Shown here one piece after another: positions 36,278-48,512 of a DNA stretch of 64,000 nt. The notes under the pieces are model-generated. The model saw only the letters and a list, made by a program, of their open reading frames with translations. It ran no database searches and had not been told where the DNA came from. The DNA lies in assembly GCA_003313425.1 (NCBI GenBank), contig NHZP01000103.1, forward strand, positions 1 to 64,000. The letters are read 5' to 3'. Made by a program: the position numbers and the translations under genes. Position 1 is the first letter of the stretch, and every line of letters starts with the position of its first letter. The DNA comes from Pseudopyrenochaeta lycopersici (taxonomy: Eukaryota; Ascomycota; Dothideomycetes; Pleosporales; Pseudopyrenochaetaceae).

Positions 36278-39200
36278 GTAGTAATAGCCTTTACCTTTAC
36301 TAAATTAGGAAGAATTAGCAAAGACGTGTGCCTGCTATATAAGATAAAGACGATACCTTATAAAGTATAGCAGGTTAAGTCTTTTCCTATGCTAAGAGGG
36401 ATTAAAGAAGAAGTAGTAGTAATATTTTAAGAAAGAATTAACTAAGGAACCCTTAAATAGTATAATAGTTAGTATAGGAACCTGTAGTTTCTAGTTACTA
36501 AGAAAGATAAGAAGTACTAGTGTGGAGTTAATAAGGTGGTTCGGCACAATCCCGCAGTTCTAGTGTTGTGAATAAGAGGTAACGTTAGAATCAAACGTGC
36601 GTGAATAACAGGAGCAGCCCTGCCTGAGCAGTCTGCCAGAAACGAAGGTAAGTATGGAGCCTGATTAAAAGTAATAAACAAAATGGTCTGAAATCTTATT
36701 AAATTGACGTAGCTAATGCACTAGCTACTTTGCAAAATCTTAGTTTTGAAGTGAATTATCGCGGTGTGTGGTGCATGGTGCATGGTGCATAGTGTTGAGA
36801 TCTCTCGCATCTCCAAGTCTTATCACCAAATTTCGCTGACAAAGGAAACCCATCATCACCTGATTGCCTAGGTACCCTGTGCAACGGCACACTAGCTTAT
36901 TAATAACGTAGTTTATATAAATAAGGTTTTAATACAGGATACAAATCTCCTACTAACAGCTAATAAATTCTTAGAATAATTTACTAGATATAAGATCCTC
37001 TCTCTTATAGATCTATTTTTAGGATATAATTAGATTATACTTTACCCTAATAGTAGAGATATAACTATATTCTAGACGCTAATTAGGTTATTAAGATTAT
37101 ATATAATAGTTTAAGGAGCTATAAACTTAGTTAGTGCTTTTTAGTAGATAATAATAAAAATCCTAATTAGATATTAGCCTTATACTGCGCTATTCCTAGA
37201 TAATATTACGTGTAGTAGCTTAAAATTAATATATAATAATAAAGAAGTATTACTAGGAGTTTAAAGATATATACTAGAATATATCTAACAGCTAGATAGA
37301 GTACTTACTAATATTAAAAGAGCTAGGGCTATAGTCTTAGGGATAAAGTATTACTAGGGAATAGATAAGCTAGGTGTTATTAGATATAAAGTAGGTGCTA
37401 AAGGAAGGTATCTAGATTACTAGAAAGTAGCTAAGATTTAAGAATAGCCTAAATGCAAGAACGTAAAAGAAGTGCAGGTATTCCTTAGAATATATATTTA
37501 TTATTATATCTAGGTACTAAGTTTCGCTATTTAAGTAAAACTATTATTTACCCTCTTATAAAATAAAACAGAAGAGGTATAGGAATTACTATAATAAGAA
37601 GTAATATAAGATCTAAAAGATAAAATTACTAATACTCTTATATTAGCTAGCTTAGATTATAAATATAGATAGAGATTCTACCTTAGAGTTAATAGGCGTA
37701 AAGAAGGTACAGGAGCTGTACTTAAGTAGGAAGGTAAAGATAGAAAGCGTTATTCTTATTAGTTTAAAAGTATAATATAGTTATAAGCTAAAAGTTAGTA
37801 GTATTTAACTAAGCTTAAATATAGGGCGGTGCTTTAGGCGCTAAAGAAATTTAGAACTTAGCTATATAGGCAGAACTTTATAATTAAGATAGACGCGTAG
37901 ACGTTAATCGCGCAGTTAAACTAATTATTAGCTAAGATACTAGGATCTATTATAAATAGATAGATAGCTGTAATTCTTATATAGGAATTTAATATTAAGC
38001 ACGTGCCTAGTAAAAAGTATATAGTAGCTAACGTATTATTGTAGTACCTAAAACCTAATAGATAGGAACTACTAGATTAGATAGAGGATAATTTAGAGGA
38101 ATATATTAAATACCTAATTAGCGTAATAGATAAGGCGCTACCTATTTAAGGACAGGCCTTAAAGAATAAATACTTAAATACTTTAGAGGAAATTGCCTAA
38201 TTCCTCCTATTACTAAAACTCCTACCTAATCTTATAAGGAAGGAACTTTAGGTATAGAAAAAGAAAGCTATAAACTTCTTTATTAGAGATAGCTATCTAT
38301 TTAGAAAAATATTATAAAATATTACAGTCTATAGAGTAGTTAATAATCCTAACTTATAAGTAGTAGCTATAAGTAATATCTATAAAGTTATTAGATATTA
38401 AGGCGTTATAAGCGTGTATAATATAATAGTATAAAGGTATTAGTAGAAAAGGATGTATAGCGACGTTAAGCTTTAAATATTAGCCTGTAAAGAATACTAA
38501 CTAAGATCTTCTAAGCGCATAGTAGATATACTTACTAATACCTATAGTTACGCGCTGTAGGAATTAATTATAATTAACGTAATATATATACTAGAGTAAA
38601 ATAGAAAGAGATTTCTAGTCCTTACTAGGGAATACCTATCTAGATAGGTTAAAGGTCGCGTAATCCCTAATAATAAGTCCTTAACTATTACAAAGTTTAT
38701 CTATAAAGAAATTATATATAGATAGAGTATAATAAGGAAATTAATAGTAGATAGAGGACCTAATTTTACTAAAGTTATTATAGCCTTTACTAAGATATAT
38801 AAGATTAGGCGCGTCTAATTATTAGCTTATAACCCTTAAGTAATAGGCAAAGTTAAAGGCAGTTACAAACTAATTATAAATACGCTTACTAAGTTACTAA
38901 GATTATAGGTTATAAATCTCCTAGCTATATTATTAGTAGACAGGATATTAATCTAAGAATAAACTAGGTATTCAGCCTTCTAACTTATTACTAGATAAAA
39001 CCTAGTCCTACTAATTAAGCTAGCCTTACTAACCTAGCAGACACTTCCCTTCCGCTAAATTTATAATAAAGAATATCTTCTTATAGTATAAGTAATGCAG
39101 ATTAACCTTAGAGACTAGCTTATTAAAGAGGTAGTTATAAAAACTAAGTAAATGCGTGCAGTAAAAAAGGAATACTAGGACAATTACAAAGAAATTAAAT

Positions 39201-39769
39201 AATAAGAGATAAAGGATAGAGACTTAGTCCTACTATAAGATTTAATACGTAAGATTAATATATCTAGGTTAAGAAAACTAACTATAAGATAGTTAGGTCT
39301 ATATTAAATCTTAGAAGTATTTAAGGATTAAGGTACTTACAGACTTAAAGACCTTAATAGATTAAGGTTCGCCTATACTACGCTAGGTTATCGTTTAAAG
39401 CTATTTATCTAGAGGGACCTATTAAATATAGCTACTAAAGACTAAAGAAGAATAAAATTATAGGAACTATTATTATAGGAAGAGGTATACCTCTTTTAAG
39501 AGCTACTAGCTTAGTTTAACTAGTTTTAAGATAAACTAGGTAATAATAAGCCTAAAGTAGAAGGAGGTCGCCTGTAAAACCTTAAATCTAGAAAATTAGT
39601 TAATTAAGACCTAGTTATAATATTAGATACAGTAACCTACCTAAACTATATATTAGTCTAAGTTATACTAAGGAGGTTCATAATAATAGAGAAAGAGGCG
39701 TATTCTAAAGAATTTATAGATTCTAAATCTAATACGACGTCTAAAGATAAACTATTATAGGCTAAAGGA
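36278..39769 (+). pseudogene. RT-RNase H-integrase of Gypsy B2
   Basis: The RT active-site remnant F-L-D-N is at 37193-37204. RNase H and integrase follow as in B1, and the D-R-G-P-N-F block is near 38750. It is interrupted by the solo A LTR at 36521-36891. Compared with B1, nearly all CAA/CAG/TGG codons are now TAA/TAG and many Asp/Glu/Gly/His codons have changed, so this is the more strongly RIPped of the two paralogues. Confidence 0.8.
36521..36891 (-). repeat. Solo LTR of Gypsy A in B2 (371 bp)
   Basis: Reverse-oriented A LTR from TGTGGAGTTAA to ACGGCACA with perfect 4-bp duplications CTAG (36517-36520 and 36892-36895). B1 has the empty site AGTACTAGCTTATT near 17070. It is nearly free of RIP although B2 on either side is heavily mutated. 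Confidence 0.95.
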
Positions 39770-39903
39770 TAGCTAAAAGTCTCTAAGTAAGGGAGGAAAA
39801 GGTAATATAAGTAAGTAAAATTACCTTATATATTTATAATATAATTAGAAATAAATAGGCGGTAAGCTGTTATAGATATAAATTTTAGATGCCTAGCGTA
39901 GGT

Positions 39904-39969
39904 GTTAGCTAATTAGGACCTACCCTAGGTGCGACTAGCGTGACCCAGGAAACCTTGTAATTAGCTAAC
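39904..39969. repeat. Short ~62-bp inverted-repeat element, copy 8 (in B2)
   Basis: Starts GTTAGCTAATTAGG and ends TAATTAGCTAAC. Same site as copy 5 in B1, between pol and ORF-X. Confidence 0.6.
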
Positions 39970-40218
39970 GCGCTAACTTTATATTTGCGCCTACTAATAA
40001 CGAAATCAATAGTTAAAAAGTAACAAAAATTACCTATCGTAATTAGTGTAGGTAAAGGTAAGGTTAAGAAACAATATATAGTAATAAAAGGATAAAAACC
40101 CCGCCTGCAAAGCTTATTACTTCCCTTTTTTAATAATTAACATCTTGCTAGCAGCTAACTATTAACCCTTACTAGACGCTGCTATATTTTATAAACTAGT
40201 TTAACTAAGTAAATAATT

Positions 40219-41241
40219 ATAAGCGGTTCTAGGAGGGACCTACTAGGCACTCTACCTTAATAATCTATCGTGCTAAAACTCCTACTGCTGCCTTAGACTC
40301 TAGGCTTATTAGATAAGTTAGTAACTTACTTAAATATATCTAACTAGCCTTAATTAACGCAGTAAATCACGCGTGTGCCTAATTGCGGTATTAACTTCTA
40401 GAATTACAGATAATACGTTGTACCTTAGAAGAGTAGGACTACGTTCAAAGACTTCTATAAGGAACTAGTTAAGTAACTATTGCACGTTCAGAAATATATA
40501 GTAACTGAGTGGATAATCTCTTGCAGCTTATACATTAACGAACTCCTTAACCTAGTTAGTGCGGCTGCTTAGGCATTTAAGAACAACGCGGCCCTTATAG
40601 CTAAATTTAGAGGTATGCACTAGTTTAACGCCTAGTTTCCTATAGTTAAAGATGTTAAGGACTATTAAGCTAAGTAAGGTAATAAGTTATAATTAGCTAT
40701 AAGCTACCTTAAGAGCTTATATAAGCTTCTTTTTAATTAGGTTATTAGTGTACATATAAGTTTAGTTATATATAGCTATTTAGGCGTTACTAACCTCGTA
40801 TTCCTCCTGCGATAAGTTAAGATTACAGACCTTGCGCTATACCTTAATACAGAACTTATCCTATAACTCTAAGATCTAAAAAGGCGTTAAGATAAGTTTA
40901 TAAATATAACTAATATTAGTAATATAAAAGTAACTTTATAAATAATTCCTGCCTATATAACTTAATTATAAGATAATAAGAACTTAAGGGCGTTAGCTAC
41001 TAAGAACAGGGTTTAAAAAGGTAATACAGACGTTTATACTTATATACGCAAGAATAATAATAAGCACCTATTCTAGAAAGGAGTACTAAAATAGTTTAGG
41101 AAACTTAAATACTTAAGTAAGGTGTGTACTAATATAGTTATAAAGGATAACTAATAGCTTATTAAATAAGGACTCTAGATACATACGTGCGGGCTTATTA
41201 TCTCTTAGATTCGCGCTATTAAAGTCGCGAGATTAAGTAGG
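40219..41241 (+). pseudogene. ORF-X of Gypsy B2, 5' fragment
   Basis: It matches B1 ORF-X from its first codon: ATG 20392 is ATA here, a RIP change. About 340 codons remain before the junction with Copia C. The part holding the oxygenase-like motifs is missing. Confidence 0.75.
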
Positions 41242-41630
41242 TGTAGAGGAAAAAGGGAGAGCTTGGCAACAGTTACCCAGGTGATCTATGAGATGGACCA
41301 CTGTTTTGTCTAGGAGGCTTTGAGAGCCAGCTATATAAAGGAGAGCTGAGCACGGCCTATTACAGGGGCCATTATACGGTAGGAGCGTGAGCAGCGTGTA
41401 CGCGTGCGTGAGCGCGTACGTGCTCGCGCACGTGATCGCGCACGTGAGTCTACCTTCAGGTGTCTCCTGCGTGAGCTTGCCCATCAGCTTGCACGTGAGC
41501 GTGCACGTGAGCGCGCACGTGAGCGCGCCCTTGAATGCACACAGAAGTACGTGTCTCTCCAGGGTAAGCTCCTACGTCAGCGCGCACGTGAGCCTACCGT
41601 ACCCCAGGTCACAGCGCGTTGTTTGCAACA
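41242..41630 (-). repeat. 3' LTR of Copia C (389 bp)
   Basis: On the plus strand it runs from TGTAGAGGAAAAAGGG to GTTTGCAACA. It contains a run of CACGTGAGCGCG-like steps that is one or two units longer than in the 5' LTR, which accounts for the length difference (389 against 365 bp). Little RIP damage. Confidence 0.93.
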
Positions 41631-41752
41631 CACCCCCCAGGTGGGCAGCTCGGGCTGCTCAACTGACCAATCAGCGCGTTGTGCTCAATATCCCCCTTCA
41701 CCTCCGTTTTCTGCTTGAGATCAATTCCCACCTTCACCTTTAAAAAATGGCC

Positions 41753-41841
41753 TCATATAGCGCGCCTCGCGCGCTCCTCAGCTCCATTTCTTCAACAACA
41801 GCAGTACCAACAGCAACAACAGCACCACCACCACCATCAAC
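41753..41841 (+). promoter_or_regulatory. Possible promoter and 5' UTR of the antisense gene in C
   Basis: A CATATAG box-like sequence near 41754 lies ~85 bp before the ATG. It is followed by a CAACAACAGC/CACCACCACC-rich leader ending ATCAACATG, typical of fungal 5' UTRs. The stretch is GC-rich and unmutated. Confidence 0.4.
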
Positions 41842-42745
41842 ATGCCTGCTGTAAGTTACTGCGACGCGAGCTTGGGATCATACTGATTTATATAGTCCAA
41901 AGCCAAAATCGCCGCTCGCGCCCGCGCCCAAAAGGCTCGTGAGACCCGCTCCGCCGCCTCCAGGCCTAACTCTGCTGTTGGCGCCGCCGCCCCCGTTGTG
42001 CCTGCGCCCGCGCCTACGCCCACGCTCGCGCCCTTGCCTCCCCTGGTGCCTGGTTTCCTCTCTGGGGTCGAGGAGGCAGCTCGTGACGGTGGTAAAACAC
42101 CTGATTGAGCTGCTCTCCTCGCCGCCGCCTCCGCCGCCGCGCTTGAGCGCGCGCGTGCCCGCACGCCTCCTGTGGTTCCTTAAGATCTACAGGAGGTCGT
42201 GCGCACTCCCTGGTTGCGTACCTAGGGAGCACTCTGCTCTGCGCCGTGCCTTTAGTGCGTAAGGAGCGCGCTCTCTAGGCACTCCTCTGGGGAGTGCTAC
42301 AACAACTCTAGTAGTAGTTAGCGCTGCTTCTATTATACCTTTAGGTATAATTGCGTCCCTAGGTAAGCTCTATTTTATAATAGGCTTAGTTACTAAGCTA
42401 ATCCTTTATATATAGCCCCCCTATTATTCTTAACTTTTTACTGCGCCTTATAAAGGCGATTAAAAAGAACGATGCTAAGGTAAGCTCCTTAGTGTAATAT
42501 ACTATACTCGTGCTTATTAGTTATAGGAAAGTAAGGAGTTAAGGACTGTTATCTAGGCGCTCCTTAAACACGTTAAGGGTAAGGAGAAGGAGGAGAAGGA
42601 GGAGAAGGAGGAGGAGGAGCGCGCGGCTGCGGCGGCTCGCGCTGCTAAGGAGCAGGAGGGGGGGGGAGAGGAGATAGAGGAGGAGGAGAATAATAAGGAG
42701 GGAGGTAGCAGCTCTATTAGTAGAGAGCTTTTAGTGCGCTGCTAG
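41842..42745 (+). pseudogene. Antisense host-like gene inside Copia C (Ala/Pro-rich, Cys motif, charged tail)
   Basis: Start ATG 41842 with exon 1 M-P-A (41842-41850), then an apparent 45-bp intron (GTAAGT...TACTGATTTATATAG, 41851-41895). Exon 2 opens S-K-A-K-I-A-A-R-A-R-A-Q and is rich in Ala and Pro. It then has a Cys cluster (C-S-A-P-C-L-Q-C near 42235-42258, further Cys near 42293 and 42318). In-frame TGA/TAA/TAG (from 42104) look like RIP of CGA/CAA/CAG. A charged E/K-rich stretch to TGC-TAG at 42743-42745 is in another frame, reached by a frameshift plus an optional GT-AG intron at 42480-42526. The layout (basic Ala/Pro-rich start, Cys clusters, charged tail) recalls expanded families of uncharacterised ascomycete proteins; the function is unknown to me. 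It runs convergently against the Copia polyprotein. Confidence 0.6.
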
Positions 42746-42954
42746 CGTATTATAACTCTCTTTAGTAAGGTTATTAATCTCCTCCTTAAGTAATAAGGTT
42801 AGGTTAGGTCCTTAAGGGTAGAGTAGGTTAAACCCTCTTATATAGGTTAACGTTACGCTCTAGGCCTTAGGGGTAGAGAGGTTAAACCTCCTAGTAATAT
42901 TAAATAGTTTTAGATCTGTTTACTTCTTATTACTCTGCTCTCTTAAGCCTTTAT

Positions 42955-45900
42955 ATCGTGTCTTAAAGGTTAAGCTACTCTTTAAATCTTTTAAACTGTT
43001 ACTTTAGTAAGCTCTTAGTTAGCCTATTAGCTAGCATGTTACTTGTTTTAAGATAGAGTACTTAAAACAATCCTTTAGCGTGCTCTTATTGTAGCTATAT
43101 GTTCTGTATATCTATATGGCGCAGCTTTGTAGTTATTCTCTTGTTTTCGCCTGTCACGAGCCTAATCGTTTGTTAATTGTTGTAGAAGATCTACTAGGCT
43201 ACTCTAAGATTAAGGAGTAGCTTGTGGAAGAACTGTTTTAGTGCTATAGACTCCTTGGCTGTGTGCGCTAAGGCGAGGAGCTCTGCTTTAGTTGTTGATG
43301 TAGTTACTGTCGGTTGCTAAGCTGCTTTCTAGATGACAGGGCCTCTACAGAGCTTAACTATAAACCTATAGGATAATCTCCTTATGTTAACGTTGTCTGT
43401 AAATAAAGCGTCTCTATATATTATTAGCTGAGCTCCTTAGCTAGCTCTATATTCTATTACTAGGTTCTTTGTTTAATATAGGTACACAATTACCTAATCT
43501 ACTGCTTTAAAATAAGCTTTGCTTAGGTTCGTAAGGTAGTGCGAGAGCTGCAACGCTGTGTACGCTATATTAGGTCTTATTATAATTACTGTGTATAAGA
43601 TAGACCCTACTCGCTCTTAGTAGTTCTTAATCTCCTGCTTAGTTGCGCTTCCTTAATTTAGAGTTAGCTGCTTAGTAGGCAGAGGTGTCGCTGGGAAGTA
43701 AGCGGTGTTAGCAAGGTTAAACTTTGTAGTGATCTTGTCTATGTAGGAGTCGTGAACAAGGGTAATCTTCCTAGCTGCTCTGTCTCTAATTACTCGTATC
43801 CTAAGGAACTAGGCGACTGGTCCTTGGTCCTTAGCTTTGTAGGTTGCCTTGATTGAATTAATTACTTAATAAGCTGCTACTTCGTTACTGCGGTAATATA
43901 TTACTAATATATTATCTACGTAAAACAGTACTATTATACGGCGCTCGCGGTTGTAGAACAGATACGGTTCTTCTTTTAAAGCTGTGAGACTAAGCTTTTG
44001 AAGGGTGCCTAAGAACTTGTGATACTAGAGAACTGGCGAATCTCTTAGGCTATATAGTGCTCGTTTTAGCTGTACGTACTTGCCTGGCTTTGTGAAGCTA
44101 TCTAGAAGCTCGCAGTTGACGCTTGGTTAGTTGTCCCTCCGCGCGTTTAGAAAAGCGCCTGTGATATCTAGTTAGTGGACTTCTAGGTTAAATTGAGCTG
44201 TAATTGCTATAGCTGTTTGAAATAATCGTGCTGCGAGCGTAGCTGCGTACGTTGACTTAATTGAGTCCTTTGTCTAGAGATCTCCTCTTACGCAGATCTG
44301 CGCTTTGTATTTTACGAAGTAACTATCTTTGCTAAGCTTATAGGTAAATACCTATTTAAGAGGGAGCAGTCTATTTTTTACCTTAGCTTAATTAATTTCT
44401 ACCTATATCCCTTTCTTAAGTAGTGTATTAATTTCTTTCTTAGCTGCTTGTTTAAACAGAGCTCTATACGAGTAGTTATTCAGATCCTTCTATTTATTTA
44501 GTTCTTTTAGAAGTTAATTATAATATAATTGTTCTTCCTGCTCTTGTTTTAGAAGTACGGCTGCAGCGATTACTGCGTGTAGCGTTTTATACTCCTTACT
44601 TTCTACTTTGCAAGCGGCGTTTATAGTTAGGAAGTTTATTTAGAGGATCTCTTACTTTGTTTAATTATCTGAACTGTATAGTAAGCTGTCTCTATTAATT
44701 ACTGCGAGCTGCACTCTCTCCTTTGCACCCCCTACCTAATCTAGTTTATTAGGATCCCTTAGGTCCTGTTTCTTAAGCCTGCGGCTCGCGCGGCTCGCTT
44801 CTCCCTAGATTTTACAATTATACGCTCGCTTTAGAGGTGCCTAATCTGCGTTGTGTAGAGCCTAAGAATAAGGGCTCCTACTCTAAGAGGTAGGAGCTGT
44901 TTGTTTAGCTTATTAGTCTTTATAACCTTATAATTTGCCTAGCTTACCCCCTTCTCTAGTTAAGTGCACTTCCTGTAGGTTACTAGTATAATCACCTTCT
45001 CCTTATTTCCTTAGAGGCTTGTTCTCCTTTATCTTCCTCTGGCTCTCTAGCTCTAGGGTTAGCTTAGGAGATAGAAGACCTGTTTACTTATTTAGTCCTG
45101 CGTGGATCTCTAGAGGATTGCTGGCCTAGCTTTCCTCTCGCGTAGTTAGTATTAGTCTAACGTCCTAATCTTTTAGTTAGCTAACTGTCTAATTGTTTCT
45201 TTAAACTATAGCACCCCTAAGCTCTTACTTAGAGGACTAATAAGTTTCTTAGCCTTCTTACTTAATTGTTTATTTAGGTAAGAGCTCTAGGATCTCTCTA
45301 GCGTGTAGTACTTTATCTAGCTTATAGAGAATATAAATAATCTTTATAGCTTCTTCTGTTATAATTGCGGTAATCTCTTTTTTATCTTTAAAGAATAGTT
45401 CTTCGTTAAAGGTAATATTTCTTGTAGTAATTACCTAATCAAGCTTTAGGACCTATATGCGGTATATGTTAGATGCTCTGTATCTAACTAGGTAACCTAT
45501 ATAGCCCCTTAGGGTTACTTTGAACCCTCGCTTATTACGTCTAGCTGCTCTTTCCTTGTTTAAAGAGTAAGCTTGGTAGCTGTACGCGTGTATCCCGCTC
45601 TAATTAGGTCTTAGATCAGCTGTAATGTAACGTACTTGCGCAGGGGTGTACTAACGGAAATACTGTGTAAACTATGCGTCGAGCACCTCGTTTAGTGAGC
45701 TTAGGTTATGCGCTTGTGAAGGGCTTATGTTGTACAGCCAAGCTGCTGCTTCTATTACTTCTAGCCAGAGCTTTGCTAAGAGCCTCGCTCTACTTTCTAT
45801 TTTAATTAACTTAGTAATAATCTCTTAACCTGCTCTTTCTAGGCCTCTGTTTAGCTCGTGGGTATAGGCTAGAGAGGGCTCTATTTCTATCTCTTACTCC

Positions 45901-48023
45901 TTCGCCTACAGCTCGTAGGTTAAGGTGCCTCTCCACGGAAGTGTGGCTGTGTCTCTGTCTTACTGCAGTTTACAAATCTTAAGCTAATACTAAGTCTTTA
46001 CTCTGCTCTAGAAGTTCGTAAGGATCCTTATAATCTCTGTAAGTGTTTTCCCTTATAAAGAGTACACAGTAATCTTTCTACTATAGTTATATTTAAGCAG
46101 GATAAACTATTATTCTCTAAGCCTTCCTGTTAGCATATTAAATAGATCTTATACTACTCTCTAGAATAGCTAAGGTAATCGTTCCTAAGGTCTCTGTAAG
46201 ATTACTTACTTTACATGTATTATAGCGCAGTGCTTACACTTTACACGCGCTGTCCCTTTAATTTTCACGTTTCGCGCCTTTATTACTAACGCTCGAAGAG
46301 CAGTAGGTCCTAAGTGACCTGCTCTTAAGTGCTACAGCTCCTTAGAATCACTCCTTAGATAAGTTCTCTATAACCTTAGTCGTAAGCGCTCTAGGATTAC
46401 TGCGTTAATTAAGATATAAGAGTAAGGCTTATACTTTAATTTAATAAAAGTAAGGTTATAAGCTCTCTTAAGCTTCGCGAGAACTATATTCTGTTCTAGT
46501 GTTCCTATACGCAGTGTATAATCTAATCTAAGATACTAGAGCTTTTTATTATTAAGACGAGCTTCTAATACTATATTTACATAGAAACCTTCTATAACTA
46601 CTACTTCTTATAAGGTAAGATCCTCTATATTCTTACCTCTTACTCTGTACAGAGCTCCTTTAAGTACTCTAGTGCCTGTGCCTTAAATAGGAAACGCTTA
46701 AGTTCCTGCCTTAACTATTTATACACCCTGCGCCTTCTTAAAGCTTCCTAGTACGAGCAGGTCCTTTATATTAACGAGGTGCGTAGTAGCTCTATTATCT
46801 AGGATAGTGCTCGTTAAGAGGAGATAAGCGGCGAAGTCTATTATTGCGTAAACGCCTAATAAGGAGCTTAGTAAAAACAGCTGTAGGTTAATTACTATAG
46901 CTTAAATGCTTCTAGGGTAGGTAATTATTAGGAGCTCTGTCTTAGGGATTACCTAGCCTTTCTTTATTAGGCGGTCTTAGAGCTCCTTATATTCTTTACT
47001 TAAGAGCCTCTTTATAATCTCCTCTTGCCTACTAGCTGTTATAAGCGTTAACAATCTTGTTACGACTACCTTTAGGGTACAGCACTCTTCTAGTGCCTAA
47101 TAGTAGTTAGAAGCTTTGTTTAGCTTGTAAGGGCACTTATTTTACTTTTTTAGGGATTGGTGCTCGTCTAAGCGTCCTCTAAATATTGTAAATACCCCTG
47201 CTCACCTCCCTTTTGCGTGCACGGCGTGCTTGTAGGTTATAACTAAGAAGATTCAGCCTAGCTTATCTAGTAAGATTGTTAGTTCTCTAAGCACCGTATT
47301 CTGCAGGATTTGATTATACATAGTCTATGCCTACTTAGGGGCGAGCTTTAGAGCAAGTGCCTCTAGGAAGTCTTGCGCTGCTAGCTCTCCTTTTACTTTG
47401 TAGAGATTATATATTTTTACTTTTATATGCAGGGTGTTCTACTTCTAGTACTACGCTTCTAGCGTTATGTTCCCCTGCTTCGCGATCTCTAGGTGATGTT
47501 AGTATTCTGCTCTAAGGTAGTTAATTGTACTAGCTTCTAAGGGAGCAAGCTTGACCTTAAGGGCTTAAATTAGAGCCTGCACAGTGTACTTTTTCTAAGA
47601 TATAAGCAGTATTGTGATTAGTGCCATGATCTCTATTAAGACGGTAGCTTGAACCTAATCTCTAACTTGCTTTACGCGCTTATCCTTAATAGCTCTAGTG
47701 CTCGTTAACAATATATGTTTCTTTAGCTCCTGCTAATAGAGCGCCTGGATTATCTTGTCGCTTAGGTTATCTCTGCTAGCCTGAGCTCTCTCCTGAGAGA
47801 GCTACCTCCTTACTCTTTCTTTAGTTATAACTTCTTTAATTGTAGGGAGCTGCAGGATAGCTTCGTAGGGATCTGGAGTATCTGCTCCTAATAGATTAAT
47901 TAAGTACTAGACTTGCTTCGCGTGTGCGTAATATTAAAGCTGCATGTACTATTCTGGCTAGCTTATTTGATCCTTGAGCAGGATCTGCGGGATAGGCGTA
48001 GGCTTGGTAATTTCATCGTCCAT
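42955..48023 (-). pseudogene. Gag-Pol polyprotein of Copia C
   Basis: On the minus strand, ATG at 48023 opens M-D-D-E-I-T-K-P-T-P-I-P, the gag start, about 125 bp inside the 5' LTR. Integrase sequences lie in about 46500-45200. Reverse transcriptase is about 45000-43500, with the active-site remnant Y-V-D-N at 43911-43922 (from Y-V-D-D). Copia RNase H is about 43430-43030, with T-V-T-T-S-T-T-K-A-E-L-L-A-L and the closing T-K-L-R-H-I-D-I block. The single long frame of about 1690 codons is usual for Copia. RIP is moderate: stops are TAG/TAA, and long runs of sense codons survive in RT. The 3' end is approximate. Confidence 0.82.
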
Positions 48024-48147
48024 TTTGTGAGCGTTGATGACCTGTACACAGGGGTTATTTGGGTTGGAGCGGCAAGGTAACTGTTTACTAGCTCTTTAAG
48101 TTCGCAGGGAGAATTAACTTGCGTCCTTAAAGCGCCGGGCTTATAAC

Positions 48148-48512
48148 TGTGGAGGAAAAAGGGAGAGCTTGGCAACAGTTACCCAGGTGATCTATGAGAT
48201 GGACTACTGTTTTGTCTAGGAGGCTTTGAGAGCCAGCTATATAAAGGAGAGCTGAGCACGGCCTATTACAGGGGCCATTATACGGTAGGAGCGTGAGCAG
48301 CGTGCACGCGTGCGTGAGCGCGTACGTGCTCGCGCACGTGATCGCGCACGTGAGTCTACCTTCAGGTGTCTCCTGCGTGAGCTTGCCCATCAGCTTGCAC
48401 GTGAGCGCGCCCTTGAATGCACACAGAAGTACGTGTCTCTCCAGGGTAAGCTCCTACGTTAGCGCGCACGTGAGCCTACCGTACCCCAGGTCACAGCGCG
48501 TTGTTTGCAACA
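48148..48512 (-). repeat. 5' LTR of Copia C (365 bp)
   Basis: On the plus strand, TGTGGAGGAAAAAGGG to GTTTGCAACA, nearly unmutated. Directly to its right the sequence becomes the A/T-only tandem repeat of hAT D, with no duplication matching the left flank of C. Confidence 0.93.

Larger units (their letters stand above)
36274..41241 (+). mobile_element. Gypsy family B, copy B2, right fragment
   Basis: It continues B2 after the A insertion, collinear with B1 from about 16830 to 21413 (B1 has AGATTAAGCAGG there). It is much more heavily mutated than B1. It contains RT, RNase H, integrase, the spacer and the first third of ORF-X, and stops abruptly at the LTR of C (41242). The rest of ORF-X and the B2 3' LTR are not found in the window. 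Confidence 0.9.
41242..48512 (-). mobile_element. Copia element C (minus strand) with an antisense gene near its 3' end
   Basis: This 7.27-kb element is bounded by LTRs at 41242-41630 (3' in element sense) and 48148-48512 (5'). A G-run (CTGGGGGGTG read on the minus strand) before the 3' LTR is the likely PPT. The internal region encodes a Copia polyprotein on the minus strand, plus a plus-strand gene-like segment at 41842-42745. The flanking 5-mers do not match (GTAGG left, AATTC right). The left flank is B2 and the right flank is hAT D, so the element sits at a rearrangement point. Confidence 0.92.

Noticed and set aside
41856..42232. Minus-strand Arg/Ala-rich frames of 72-102 codons opposite the antisense gene
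   Set aside because: GC-rich shadows of the plus-strand exon 2; Arg/Ala runs are typical of such shadows.
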